This document shows positions 1 to 12,896 of a DNA stretch of 64,000 nucleotides, piece after piece. The stretch covers positions 127,078 to 191,077 of the forward strand of contig VWZL01003406.1 in NCBI GenBank assembly GCA_013396915.1, given 5' to 3'. Origin of the DNA: Stercorarius parasiticus (lineage: Eukaryota; Chordata; Aves; Charadriiformes; Stercorariidae). Made by a program: the position numbers and the translations under genes. The notes beneath the pieces are model-generated. The model did not search any database. It was not told where the DNA came from and worked only from the letters and a program-made list of their open reading frames with translations. Numbering within the stretch: the stretch's first letter is position 1; every line of letters starts with the position of its first letter.

Positions 1-134
1 CCCTTTGAATTAAAATTAATAAACTTACTGTCACCTAAACCCACATTATCTTCAGCCAGTAAGTCTTGACTACTTCTTACCAAAACTGGGTCTAATACAG
101 ATTCATCTTTTATTTGTTCAGTGATTTTTTGGTG

Positions 135-157
135 AATAAAATGGGTAGGTAATAAAA

Positions 158-188
<31 letters not shown>
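135..188 (+). repeat. Poly(A) tract preceded by two AATAAA signals
   Basis: An uninterrupted run of 28 A occupies 161-188. AATAAA hexamers lie just upstream at 135-140 and 151-156, the first about 20 bases before the run. That spacing is what the 3' end of a retroposed polyadenylated transcript would show, with its body lying to the left of the window. The run continues into A-rich sequence with CCA/ACC interruptions (189-210), which also fits an ordinary A-rich low-complexity tract. Either reading is possible; no target-site duplication can be checked because the left side is cut off. Confidence 0.75.
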
Positions 189-210
189 GAAACCAAACCA
201 AAAAACCCAA

Positions 211-2260
211 GAAGAATAAGTCCTACCATGACTATTATAATTTGTTTACCTTTTTTAAGATTATTTTGATACAGGCTAATTAGTATGCTGTCTTTCCATT
301 CTGTCTGTGTTTTTTCAGCTCTTCAATGCTCATTCCTCCTTGAACACCTTTTATACTGGTTCGGCTTTTTTAAAATTTTAGTAATTGAGTTCAACTAACC
401 CACTATCTTTCTGATATCCTCAGAGTACCTACTTCACTCCTGTAGTTCTGGTTCTTCTGTTTCTTGACCCGCCTGGGTCTGTCTTTGGACTTGTTTGTAA
501 ACTTTGCAATTATTTCTTGCTGACTATATTCAACTTTCTGTGTGCAACTTTGCACAAGACAGTTATCACCTACTTTGCTATTGTGTTATTATTACGACTT
601 CCTTGCTCGTGATAAATCTTATCTATTGTAATGACCCATGTGACTCCTTTTTTTCTTTTGTATTGTAAAAGTAGGCACGGCAATTGCTTAGTGTGTCAAG
701 ATTTGTCTCCTTGAATTTCAGGATCTTTACAATCATGGCAGCCTGAAGGCTGGTTCTCTCCAAAATGGACTTTGTCCGATTACAGGAGCTTGTGTTTCTG
801 AACAACTACCTATGGCTGAAGGTCTCAAAAACCTAGTAAATGTTATTTTACCTCCATAGTTATTTGTCTGTTTTCACAGTTTATTCAATCCTTCCACCTA
901 CTTTTTTAAAGATGAGAAAAATAACACTTGAAATCCTTTAAGATTCTAATTCTTTGACTGCCTCATAGGTTGGCAAAGTAATTCTTGATACTGTAGGAGG
1001 AATCTGTCAAATCTGTCATGATGGATGAATAGCAGTTTCTACTGTGTTCACCTTTGGACTTTACTCAGCCTCAGATAAACACCTGTTGCCCTTTCTTCTT
1101 TCATATGACTTGGTCTCATTTCTCCTGTATCTCCAGGCTGTAGCTGTCTTCCATCATCCTTTTCTATGCTCTTGTGATACTACCTGTTATTTTCTTCTTC
1201 TTCTTCTTATACTATCTGTTTTTTTTCAGCAGCACATCTTTTTCTGAGCAGTCTTCTCCTCCATTTTCTATGTCCTTGGAGACTCCTTTCCATAAGCGTC
1301 TCAAATAAAATCTCCTTCCATTTTCACAGCAGCTCAGTAGCCACTAGATCTTGATCAAGTGACTCTACAATCTTTCATTGGGGCACCATTCAAGATTATG
1401 GAAGAAAAGATGGACTCTTATTTTGTCATCGTTGTTGAAGACCTCCATTCTTCAGGTCCTCTGTGGCTCTGCATCATTATTGCCTTATTTTCCTTAGTTC
1501 CAACTCTGAAGAAAAAATTAAAAAAGTTTAGTTCTTTCTCTCAGATACCACAGGATATAGGATATAAGATATGAAAAGAGATATGGCAGGAAAAAGGCAA
1601 ATGCTGACACAAGGAGGGGACAAAAAGAAGACAAGCAGAATCCGTTTCTGCCACAGCATTTCAATCAATATGAAATAACAGAAATAGGAGATTATCTGAT
1701 GGAGTTTTGTATGATTCATTCACAGTTTCCTGGTTTGGTTATGAATAAGATAGAGTATGATACCATTCGTTAACTTGTACTCATTAAAACAAGGAAAATG
1801 GATGAAAAAAGTTGTAAATGAACTTTGAAAAGTAAATCAGAATTAAGATTACCTCAACTAATTCCTATTCTCATCTAGCTTTAGTCAATTGACTTCATTG
1901 GATCTATGTTGATTTACGTTGTCCGAAAACTTTGTCTATGCCTGGTATATGGCATTAATTCAAATAGGGCACATACCATGTCAGATTGGGAAGCCAAGAA
2001 CTTGAAATGCATGATGGGCTGTCCTGAAATATTTATTGCTGCTACTGAGTAGTTGTCATTACTTCCAAAATCACATGCAACATAATTTCCCTTCAAACAG
2101 GTATTGAGTCTGTTTTCATTCACTTATGAAGACTTCTTTTTGAAAGATATTAGAAACTAATATGATAGAGTTAGAGTTGACACTGAAGTTGACAGGAATT
2201 TCAACCTCTGTGAAAAGTCTGGAGAATGCTATAATAAAACCTTATTCTAGGAAAAATTTT
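211..2260. other. Gene-free AT-rich sequence
   Basis: There is no supportable gene. Open frames are under about 75 codons and none resembles a known family. A short (TTC)n run sits at about 1191-1208 and an ATAGGATATA-type short repeat at about 1555-1572. I see nothing else. Confidence 0.6.
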
Positions 2261-2324
2261 GTGATGGTGTTTTGTGGGTTTTGGGGGTGGGTGTTTGGTT
2301 TGGGGTTTTGGTTTGGTTTGATTT
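2261..2324 (+). repeat. GT-rich low-complexity tract with G-runs
   Basis: The tract is made almost only of G and T, with runs of three to five G separated by T. Four G-runs occur, but one loop is about ten bases, so G-quadruplex potential is weak. It is the complement-type counterpart of the A-rich tracts with C interruptions elsewhere in the window. Confidence 0.7.
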
Positions 2325-2629
2325 TCAGCTAGGATTCAAAAGGCCAACAAAAAATTCCACGATGTTTCACGTTATCTTCTCTTCCGGTATTTCTCATCAC
2401 AATGATATATTCCTAACAGTAGCTTTGTGTTGCTGTTCATTTTATACCATATATTGAGTTACACTCTTGGATAGACACAAAATATTTACAAAGATATCAA
2501 TATAAATTATGCCAGCACATCAGTTGCCCTCTAATAAGCCCAGGTGAACGCTAGCTGGGTCTGAAAAAAAAATCTGTCAAGTTTTTTTCATGTGAGCTAC
2601 AGCAGAAGGACAGACTTGCTGTGGAAAGG

Positions 2630-2830
2630 ACTGATTCTGGCCTGGTCAATCTGCCCAGGACTGAGACTATAGGAAACACAGTGCACAAACACCTAAGTGG
2701 CTTTGCAGGTGCCAGTTTTGCCTTACATATCTTGTGCTAAGCCAGAGCTAATAAAGTGTTATCGAACCATGCTGACTCTGTCTTGTCCGTGTCTCTGTAC
2801 TTCTTGACTTGATGTGTCCTGTAGTACCTA
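2630..2830 (+). mobile_element. Possible LTR 3' remnant (R-U5-like)
   Basis: AATAAA at about 2748 is followed by a stretch rich in CTCTGTCTTGTCCGTGTCTCTG-type pyrimidine sequence, which recalls the R-U5 end of retroviral LTRs. Its composition (GC-richer, CpG-containing) differs from the surrounding AT-rich DNA. Neither LTR terminus nor a target-site duplication was found, and no internal retroviral sequence flanks it. This is a weak call; the stretch may be unique sequence with a chance poly(A) signal. Confidence 0.25.
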
Positions 2831-5800
2831 TATTGTGTTTATTATAACTGAGGCATCAGACGTTCAGGTAGTGCACAGTCTGGAAAAATGGGAAAGACCA
2901 AAGCAGGGATCTGGAATCTCCCCAGTGTGGAGGAATAACAGCACAAGAAACTTCTGAAGTTGATTCAGCTAGTTTTCTTACAGCCACTGGAGTAACTTTG
3001 GTTCCATTCATTCAGAGGCAATATTATTATGATGATGGGTCCAGCTTCTGCATTAACATGACACTCATGCTGTCCTTGAATGAGGGCTGTGAAGAGCCAA
3101 GCCGATCCATCCTTCTGCAAGTGGAGGAAAAGCTCTTTGTATGTCTCTACCCTTCTGACCCTCTTTTTTTTTTCTGTCTCAGTCTCCTGAGACTCCAGAG
3201 TTTAGGAAAGGAGTTAGCAATCTTTCGAGGTTATGGTCGATCTTTCAAAAGCGAGGTTTTTCTTTCCCAAATTCTCTCTAAAAATACCTCACTCAGGACT
3301 CTCTCATTACCTATCTGCTTGACATTTAGTCAAACTGTGGCCCTAAATGAGAAGACCCAAGCAAACACACAATAATAGCCGAAAGAGGGATAATAAGAGT
3401 TAAAAAATGTCCTTATTTATCCTAACTTTGACACATATTTTTGAGTAGAATTTCACTTATTACCAAAACAGATTATAAGGTACATCTTAAAATAAAACTG
3501 CCTATTCATAAAACTAAAATATGAATCTCAAATAATTCAGAACAAATCATTGTTTTGCAAGTTTCCCAGTTAAAAGTAATTAATGCCTGGAAGTATCACA
3601 GACTGCTTCATAAATCAGAGATGTCAGAAATTCTAGCAATGTTCTTCTCTAGTAAATCTCTTCGGTAAATAATAGTAGATCAAACACAATAATTTCTTCA
3701 CATTAAGGGATTTGCATATTTTTCTGCAGAGTAACTATAATAGGCATCATTTTTTTCATAAACTAAGAGTTCTGTTCGAATTATTTTGTTTCCTCTATGT
3801 ATGCTGAAAAATACATATGTCCTTTTAAAACAGGAAAAATCAAGCAAGAGTAAGGTAATACATGGAGATCTGGTGTTTTACTTGGTTTGCATGGAGGGAA
3901 GGAATTTGGCTTGTCAGAGAAGATTTTCTCATTGATTCAAAGCTAAAAGGAGATGCAAGGTCTGGTCTCCTGAAGGATCCTTCTTTCTTTTGCATGATTC
4001 ACTATCTCTTTTGTATGATTCACTATCTTTGTACAATACACTAAAGCCACAGAAAACTTGCAATCTGATTGCTGGCAAAACTCTCACATCCCAATTAAAA
4101 GAGGACTTGCCCCATGCACTTTTTAATGCCAGCTAGAAGTCTGAATCTAATTCATCACAAACATGTTTCTTTTGCACCACATGGTCTCTAGTCATGAATA
4201 ATTCTTTCCTGATAGATATAAAAGCAGACTTTCTGCATATAAGGGTGCAGAAAATAAAAGCCAAAGCTTTCAATAGACATTATGCTGTTCTTTCCAGTGG
4301 TATCTGCCATTCTCACTTAAGATCATGCTGTTAGTCAGAATTCTAAACTTTTTGCTGAGTGTATGATCATTAAAATGATAAAAGTGTGATCTTCCTACTG
4401 CTATTGATTTTTCCACTGAGTTTTCAGCATGAGCATTCTCTACTCCTGAGAGCACTTCAGCTGTGCTGCACAACAGGATAAATAACATCTTTCTGTTTCC
4501 CTGAGAAGCTGCTTTCTTCATCTTCTGATCTTTCTAACTTTTCCAACTCCAGTTTATTTTTCTTTACACAAACCAGTTTATGGATTAAATGAGAAGAAAA
4601 AATTAAAAAAAAAACAGTCAAATGAAAAGGACATAAATGAAAAAATTACTTAGAAGGTGTTAAGTTCTTTCTAAGGTTCAACTGAAATATATGCTTCCTA
4701 GATTTCACCTTTTATTTTAAAGGTTAAAGGAGGCAGCTGGAGTCTTCATGAGAAGGAAGGTTTTCTTTTTTTCAGTGATTCCAGGTAATTGACTTCCTAA
4801 GGAAAGCAAAGAAACCAGAAAATATTGTGATGTGGGTAGTTTTAATTTTGGTTTTAATGTAAAGATGTTTGAGATTTCTTGAACTTTATTTACACTGTCA
4901 GAGTGTATTTTTCACAACAACTAGCAGATACAGCTCTCCTACATATGAAAGCACAGCACTGTCTGCATTTTCTCTGAGCAGTAGATACAGATTTTTTTTT
5001 ATTTCATGAATCATTCAAAATTTGTTTTAGTTATTTTATGAAGTGAGAATGTACTGTATCCTCCTTGGCAAAGAGAAAGAAAAAAAACCCAGTATTTTTG
5101 TCTGCTTTTCAACAACACATACTTGATTAGCCACACATTTTTTGTCATTAAGCTACAGTGCCATAAGCCACATCAATTTATCCATGAATTAAAAAAGAAA
5201 ACTAATATTTTCCTGCTTTACTATGAATTCATTCTTTGCTGTTCAGGAACACGGAACATGGATATCTAACTTCTGCAAATTCACAAGCAAAACTGGCTCA
5301 AATTGAGTAGTTCTAATATTGACAAATATTAAAAGTATGCCTGGAAATAAACAGACATATTATGGTGTTAGTAGCTACTTATGTTCTGTGTAATCTCTAG
5401 TTTCCCTCAGTTGCTCATGATAGAATGTTACCATTAACCATTACCAAGCATTTAATAAATATAATTCATGATACTGCCCGCAAAATATTTTCTTTATTTT
5501 TAATTTGTAGGTTTTAGTCTCTGGGGTATACAGTGAACTTCATAATCCTCAAACTATTTAAAGGTTTATGTTGACATATAATGTAATGCTCGGTCAGACA
5601 TCTTGGCAGAAGCAATCAAGATGTGCATGCAACGTTTCTCAATTGCCCTTGAGTAGACTGGGACATTATCTATCCTTAACAACCTGAAGTCAGCAGCAGA
5701 ACCTACGTGCAAACAATGCTCTAGGACCTTTTTGCAGCCTTTTAGGGCTCAGATCAAACCTTCGTGAGTCTTCAGGTGACAGGTTCTAATACTTAATCAA

Positions 5801-5857
5801 AATAACTATTATTTCATAGCAACTAAATGTGCACTACAACCATTTTCATGCAATTAA
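2831..5857. other. Gene-free AT-rich sequence
   Basis: No supportable gene. A 125-codon open frame at 2998-3375 has no recognisable domain and is within chance expectation. The stretch holds a 21-bp tandem duplication (3987-4028, listed separately), several chance TATA-like strings near 4215, and short poly(T) runs. I see no transposon signature. Confidence 0.55.
3987..4028. repeat. 21-bp tandem duplication, two copies
   Basis: Two adjacent 21-bp units (3987-4007 and 4008-4028) differ at a single base, C versus T at the seventh position. They look like a simple replication-slippage duplication. Confidence 0.85.
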
Positions 5858-5995
5858 GAATCACAGAATGATTGAGGTGGAAAGGGACCTCTGGAGGTCA
5901 TCTTATCCAACCCCAACCTCTCCCACTCACATAGAGGTAGTAGCCCTAGAGAAGACCATGTTCCAGATGGCTTTCGAATGTCCCCAAGGAAATGC
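5858..5995 (-). mobile_element. CR1 LINE, 3' terminal fragment
   Basis: Read on the plus strand it begins TCACAGAATGATTGAGGTGG and continues AAGGGACCTCTGGAGGTCATC, the reverse complement of the CR1 3' end. About 140 bp remain. Similarity fades after the part matching the last codons of ORF2 (near GGCTTTCGAATGTCCCCAAGG). The copy is strongly truncated at its 5' end, as most CR1 insertions are, and diverged; it encodes nothing. Confidence 0.85.
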
Positions 5996-8900
5996 AGTTC
6001 AACATTTGTAGTGCTTCCTAGTAAAATTGTGGGGACATAGTTGGAGTTGGAGGATAGAGATACTGCTATTAGGATCACACTAAGTGTGATGATAGTAAAT
6101 TGCCTTTGTAGCTATGCTTATGTTGTCTATGGCTTAAAAGTCCACTGCAAAGCAGTGACAATGTTTTAAAGATGGCATAATACAAGGGCTTTCGTACCAC
6201 CTGACTTTGGGCACCCAAATTAAAAAGTCAAGTAAGTCAAATACCCTTCCTAGTGTTTTCTAGTCATTTCAGATAGTTACAAGTACTACGAAGAAACCTA
6301 CATGATGTCTTCCTTGGATTATCATCTACAGGATCCCACTCTCTCTAGTTTGCCTGCAGAGGGACCCTAGGGAGAATAGCCACCTACTGTAGCCTGGTAG
6401 TTATGACTTCTCCCAGTCTAGCCCAGAGATACAATGCAGGAAAACAAAATGCTGTGGATTGTCTCTGCAGCTCCTCACTCAGATTAGCTAAGAAACAGCA
6501 CTTCATTCACCTCTGTTCTCCTAGTTGTCAGTATTCTGAATTAACATGATCTCCAGTGTCTGGCATAACATGAATAAAACAGAAAAAAATACAACTTTCA
6601 TAATATATATTGGAATGTGACAATCTGTGTTAATTCAAAAGGTCTATATTTCATGCTTACATTCATAACCTATTTAAAGCCCCCAGAATAGACTCCATCT
6701 GAAACAACAGGAGGGCTCTCAGTTGCAAATGCAATAAATACACTTTCACAGACTATTCATAAACATACCTTGTGGTATGTGGTACTGTACTGGTTATTTA
6801 AAGTAGCACATTTATCTCTTTGTGATTCTAAACATACCTAAGAGTAGTAAGAAAGCTGTCAATGTACATATCTTATTTTTCTTCACAACCCTTAAGCTAC
6901 CACAGTCATTGCACAAGGTTTTTCCTCTGCCTGCATATATTTAAAATACCACAAACCAGATTTGTTTCATTGTTAGTAGCTAGTGAGTAGGTCTTGCTGA
7001 GCTCAGGATGTTTTAGAACGATCGGCTCAGATTAGATTTACCAAAATCACTTAGAGCAACAATTGATACTGTGAAGGCATCTCCTCTCCACTCTGAAAAC
7101 TCGAATTGGAAAGGGCTGACTACAAGCAGATGTTTATGGGAAGGTGAGAATAGGGTTGATATTTGAAGGTATTGCGTGATTCATTGTAGTGTTTCTGCAA
7201 GCTGTTATCAGAAAGCAGAAAGATTCTATGCCTTTTTGTGTATTGCTGGTTTTGCTCAATAAAATTTACATTTTAATCTACAGGGAATTTCATATTGTTC
7301 TGTCAGAGTAGCAGCAGATACTCCAGAAGGTGTTCAGTTTACTAGCACAACTACCTTGGCATTATTTTTCTTTTCATGTAATGAAATCTATTTTTTGCCT
7401 TGAAATAGCAGAGCAATCATATTTACCTTGTTCTTACATTTTCTATTGAAACGTGTCTAAGTCAATAGAAAACCTGAAAATGTGCTTCATCTTCATTATG
7501 GCAAATGTGAAGTATACTATGTGTTGCTCACCCTCTCTCTTTCCCAATTTCTTGCAAAAAGTTGAGTCAAAGTAAATACTTTACATGTCAATATTTTTAC
7601 TTAAATTTGCATGTATCTACATTTTTATTTAATTATTACTTATTTAATACATGCATTTACATGTATTAAAATATTTACATGTAAATGTTTTTACATGCAG
7701 TGTGGCCATATGTTGAAACCTAAGGTGTCAGCTGATGTCCTGGGATTAAAGGTAGCCTCTCAGGCTTTCATATCCTCTACTGTCTTTTCTTGTTCTTTCC
7801 ATTTTGTTAAGTCTATGCTTTGCCCTTCACTACTTCAACCCGTCCTCCATTAGACTGTTCAGTGTCTCTCTCCCTTTTTCACTCCCTTTTTTTGGTCACG
7901 ACACTCGCAGTCTTCCATATCTGCTTCTTAATGTTCCCTCATTACCCTGCATGTAAAAGAAATTGAGTTCTTTGTGGCATAGCACAGTCAGAGCACAAAC
8001 TCTAATAGTATCATTTAAAAGAGTGTTCAGAACAGTATTGCTGAGAACTATGCTTGAATGGCTCAAAACTACTGTTCTCATTAACAGGATGCTTTTTCTG
8101 AGCCAACTGAGAGAAAATCAGTGGATCTTTATAATGAAAGGTGCAGAAACATTAGGAGGAAAATGCAACAGCAACAAGAAAATGTTGAAACAAGTGTTGG
8201 CATTGCAAGGTGTCAGTGCTCTGCTCTGACGGAACTGAAGTTAATACCAGTTTTGACATAGAATTTAATGGGAAAAGCCCTCAGTTCGTTGTGAAAGCTA
8301 ATGTCTATTTTTTGTTTGCTATTCGTGACAAGCCTATGAAAACATATTACCTGCTGTCTGGCAGTGGCATATATATATGCTATTTATATTAGAGTAGTTC
8401 CCCTTCAAAGTCTGTACAATGCATTTTGTGTGTTTTATGACTTCAACTTTGGGCAAGGATATGAAGGTTCTAAAAGCGTAGTATCCCCTTGTGGGATACT
8501 TCTGGTTTTCATTAATAAAATTAAATAGCTTGCACAGGATTTTGAATCCATCACTTCTTTTTTTAAATTTCAATAGGATTGCAGCTGAACATGGGGAAAA
8601 TATACTTGTCTAAATTACTATATCTTATACTGGAAGCAGAACACGACAGCTAGAAGGTAGACTACCTGTGGTTGAATTAGAGATGACATACATGGATTCA
8701 CTCACTTATTAAGACACTAAATTTAAGGAGGTTTTATTTTAAATCCCTAGTTTCTTCACTGAAATAAACAGACATCCTAACCCTGCAGCTTCAAGAAAAA
8801 AATCTAACTTGTAACACTCTGTGATGACAGTGATGACTCTTTTTTGGTCTCAAAGAGGTCCTCTGGATATTTTTCACTCCATGTGCTTAGTATACAATGA

Positions 8901-10318
8901 GAGGGAAAGTGAGATAACATACCCCACAAGCTTGCATGTGACTGTGGCATTTGTCAAAGCCGTTACATTCGATGACAGCTGAAAGGTGTGCAGTCATCTG
9001 ATTGTGCAGGCGAGTGAATCCCCCTGTCATCACTCTGAAGCCTAAAAACTGCTCAGTCCTGTGCCAGAAGCACTGCAGTTTTAGCAAATGCAGTGTGTTG
9101 ATATACCAATATTGCTTAGACCTAGCAACTCACTCAGGTTAATGACAGCTGCTCTGTCAACTGCTTCCTGATGCAGCAGTGTTTATAGATTAAGGAGTAA
9201 AGGCAAGGTTTTGATAGGTTATTTTGGGTGTTGCATTTGAATGTTTGTCTGGTTTTGTTTGTTTGTTTACTTTTTCGGTTAAACTAGCATGTGAGGAAAC
9301 TGGTAAAATATACTTCTATACGCTAGCAATAATATACTAGCAATAAGACTTCTTCACTTCTGGGGAACACTAAAACATGATTCTGTATTTCATCTCCCTG
9401 AGAACAGGGCAAGAATGAGATCCTTTCCACCGCAACAACAGTTAAACTATCCGAGTAGATGTTTAAATGCATGCTGTTAAGTTTTTTATCTAACTTAGAT
9501 GGTGGTTGGAATAATTGCTGAATCCAAAGAAAGCCAAAGGCTTATTTTACCATCTGATTCGACTCTGTGGATGACCTCCTGACTTTACTAAGTCGAGCAT
9601 AAATGTCTCATTTTCTGCAATGAAGGCAGTATTTCATCCTGCTTGTATCACTAAAGCGCAGCAAAATATACTCAGGTTTTGACAGACTCTTTACACAATT
9701 TTGCTCTTCCACAGTTAGTGTCAGAACCGAACTGCTTCAGTATAAGATGCCACAAAATTTCTACTCCTCTGGAAACTTTCATCATTTCATACAAATTAAA
9801 TCCAGAGATACCACTACATGATCCTACATGTACCATTGCTTCCTAAGGTGCAAATGCAGAATGAGAAAGAAAAATCTGCAGGGTCTCAAGCAGCCTACAG
9901 GGAGCTGCAGCAGACGCCAGACACACAGGCAGCCGAAGGCCTCAAAAACACTTTTTCATCTCTAGCCGCTGCTGTGCCATCCTTCTTTAGAAATTTCAAT
10001 TACTGCATTGTCTGTCCCTCCGTACATCAAAAGCCAGTAGGTTTCACTCAGATATGCTCTATCAAGGGAAAAAAGCTTAAGTTTAGTCAGCGAAATATTT
10101 CAATCTTCAGAAAAATTAAAACATGAGGTACAGGTAGGGTACAGCAGACTCTAAGGAACTGCTGGTGCCCCAGGCCCCATACAGACAGAGAACCTCTGCT
10201 GCTGTCCCTGCCCTTCCCTTTCAAGTTCTGCAAGGCTAGGGGGGCTTCTCAGCCTTAATTTTTTTTTTCTTCTGATCTACATCTCTTGCTGAATTCGTAT
10301 CTTTTATGCTTCCAGGCA
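5996..10318. other. Gene-free AT-rich sequence
   Basis: No supportable gene or mobile element. The inverted-repeat cluster at 7643-7686 is listed separately. All open frames are below about 105 codons and unlike known proteins. Confidence 0.55.
7643..7686. repeat. 11-bp inverted repeat followed by a 14-bp palindrome
   Basis: TTTAATACATG (7643-7653) and CATGTATTAAA (7660-7670) are perfect inverted arms around a 6-base loop. ATTTACATGTAAAT (7673-7686) is a perfect 14-bp palindrome beginning two bases later. The whole stretch from about 7585 to 7700 reuses ACATG/TTTACATG words, so it probably arose from a decayed simple repeat; it could extrude as a hairpin or cruciform. Confidence 0.8.
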
Positions 10319-10559
10319 CTAACCAGGACATCTTAATGGTAAATGGAGAACAGCATTAGTCAGATACACTGACCCCCTACAAATTGACCTTAAATAACAG
10401 AGAAGCACGGAGAGTGGTAGAGAACTTAACAGGAGTCTGGATCTCAAGATATGGATGCACCGAATGAGGAGGTGCATGAACAACATTTCACTAAGCAGCA
10501 TCCAGCAGAGATGAAGATCCTGTCCTGAATTTGTGCATGGACGCAATACTCACATTTGG

Positions 10560-10625
10560 AACTGCTGGTCTGGACTAGATGACCTTGAGAAGTACATTCC
10601 AAACACCATTCTTGCAATTCTACAC
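10560..10625 (+). mobile_element. Degraded CR1 3' tail (tentative)
   Basis: GGTCTGGACTAGATGACCTT followed by a decayed equivalent of the 'CCCTTCCAACCC...TTCTGTGA' tail, ending at CTTCTGTGA, matches the plus-strand CR1 3' end in order and spacing, but with many substitutions. Upstream sequence (10,319-10,559) is not clearly CR1. Confidence 0.5.
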
Positions 10626-10802
10626 TTCTGTGAAAATAGTCCTACAATGCAATAGTATAATGAAAGGTATACAGAACATAAACAAGTGCAAGATAAAGCT
10701 AGAGCACCAAGGCAAAATGGATGCGAGTTGTCATTAGTCACAATTCTGGAATCTATTGCAGATCACAAAATAAACATTAGCTAATAATATCAAGCTGTCA
10801 CA

Positions 10803-10990
10803 AAACAAGGGAAAGTGTACTTGGGTGCATAAACAGACAAGACATCGGAGAAATTCCTCATGATTTATTCAGTACATACAATGTCTTAGCTGGAATGTTA
10901 TATCAAGTTTTGGTTGCTGTATTTCCAAAGAAATGTGGACAGACAGAGAGTTGAAAGGATGATAGGACAGGAAGTTACAAAACACGATGC
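10803..10990 (+). mobile_element. Ancient CR1-like ORF2 remnant (tentative)
   Basis: The stretch with GTGCATAAACAGACAAGACA, then GGAATGTTATATCAAGTTTT, then AAATGTGGACAGACAG and GATGATAGGAC keeps the order of the CR1 ORF2 C-terminal region (the part encoding the 'ALVRP.LEYC.QFW' and 'RVQRRA.KMI' blocks). Every block is eroded and no frame is open throughout. It is judged from word order only; an alignment to old CR1 consensus sequences would settle it. Confidence 0.45.
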
Positions 10991-12143
10991 CCAAGAAAAC
11001 TGAAACCGAGATCATCTTGTCTAAAAAAAAGAGATACATTTTGAAATAAGTGTTGATTCGAGCCCTGCCTGGTTTGAGGGATGAATAAATCTTATTTCTC
11101 TCAGACAAGCATTTTCGGAGAAAACTGCATGGAAACAGGACAACATGCTATGTCTTGGAGTAATTTTAAAATGTCTTCGAGAAATCTTTGAAACATCTCT
11201 TAGAGAGAAAAAGATGATGATCTGTGATTTCAAATAACCAGCACCAGTTTCATTTCAGATTATATTTTTTTCTGGAGCTGCTACAAAAAGTCTTTAAGGA
11301 ATTAATGATTATTATTCTCAAGTTATAGAAAGAGTAGACACACACACAAAAAAGAGTAATGGAGGTTCATCGCCTTATCAGTTGAAGCAGCTCAAAACTC
11401 TACTGCATTAATAATACATACTAAAAATGTCAATTTTACCTAAAGTAAGTTTTAAACATCAGGGTTTTTTTCATTTTTGTCTAATTTCTAGTTCATATGG
11501 GTGTATTTGATTACTATAATAAGAAATAATATTTTTAGTAAAGCATGTCTCCAATCATCATTGTGCATTTCCCACAGAGAAAGGTAGAACGGGTGCAATT
11601 AAAATTGGATTTCGGGTTTAAGTGACATTCTCCATTATGTTTAAAATGTGGAGTGCTACAAGAACTTGTCATACCTTTAAACCTTGGATGAAGCCTTTCC
11701 CAGCCTCAATATCATGTTCTCTATAAAATATGCTTTTTCTAATGGAAGTACCTAACCTTCAATTTCATTCATGTACAACTAGAGGAACAGTATCACAAGA
11801 GCCAAAACTAGCATCTGTTGCTTTATTTCCAGTTTTCAGCTGACCAAAGGAGATCTGGGGGGAAAAAAAATAAATATAAATTGACTACAGTTTCTGCTTT
11901 CTAAGAAAATTACTTTATACAGGATTCAGAAAATAAAATGACGTCTACAGGTGAGCTTGCCAAATATCATTTATCAAATACACAATTCATTGATTTTTTG
12001 TCATTTTTCATTGACTAATTTATTCAAAAAATACTTCTTATGATATTCAACCAATTCTGCAGCAGCCAAAATACTATTTGTCAAACAAATTATTTGACAG
12101 TAATTAATGACAGTATTATTCAAATCCCTTACTCAAATGGTTC

Positions 12144-12177
12144 TATTTATTTATTTGTTTGTTTGTTTATTTATTTT
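12144..12177. repeat. (TTTA)n/(TTTG)n microsatellite
   Basis: Four-base units TTTA and TTTG alternate in blocks for about 34 bases, a typical interrupted tetranucleotide microsatellite. Confidence 0.85.
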
Positions 12178-12896
12178 CAGCTAGCCACAATCTCTGCCAT
12201 GGAGTCAAGGAACCTAAATATAAATTGATGATGATGCACATTAAATGCTAACAGTCATAAGGTTTCAGCCCAGACAGTGCTGTATTTTCCATCAGTCTGC
12301 ATCTTTCAGTTGTTCTTTAACAATTTTTTTTTGTTTCCTCTGATCCTTCTTTCCTTACTCTTTTATTCTTTCCAGCTTATCATATTATTTTCTAGATAAT
12401 AATTGTCTTTTTTATATAGTTTATATCCAGGAGGTGACTCAATACCATATTTGAGAAATGCTTATGGTTTGCAATCTTTAACTATTGTTAGAGATTTAAC
12501 TGCAATTTAACTACTAAGATATGGCTTCATAAAAGCAGAATTCTGAGAATTAATGCTATTTGTGTACTAGAGAATGACCTGAGCTCTGCTTCACTTATTG
12601 CTGTGGCTGAAAAATGGGGAATACATGGTGCAGCAATGGACAGGAAAAGGGACCATTTTGCAATTAGGAAAATGTTAGTATAGACAACTGGACAGAAACC
12701 TTGCCCATGGGCAGGGTGCTGAGCAAGGGGAACAAGAATTTTTATAAGTAATCATGTCTTCCGCCTTTTCTGTATGCCCAGTGTGAGACATCTGGAGCTA
12801 CATTTGTAGAATTCCTGAGCATTCATAACTGCATCGAAAGTCAATCAGAGTCAATTTCAAATGCATGCAACACTTCAGAATTATTAATCTCTCCAT

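Noticed and set aside
2998..3375. 125-codon plus-strand open frame
   Set aside because: No domain, no splice or promoter context, and length within chance expectation for 64 kb.
4205..4262. TATA-like strings and AATAAA-like hexamers in proximity
   Set aside because: Such words are frequent in AT-rich DNA; no initiator, transcript or conserved block supports a promoter.
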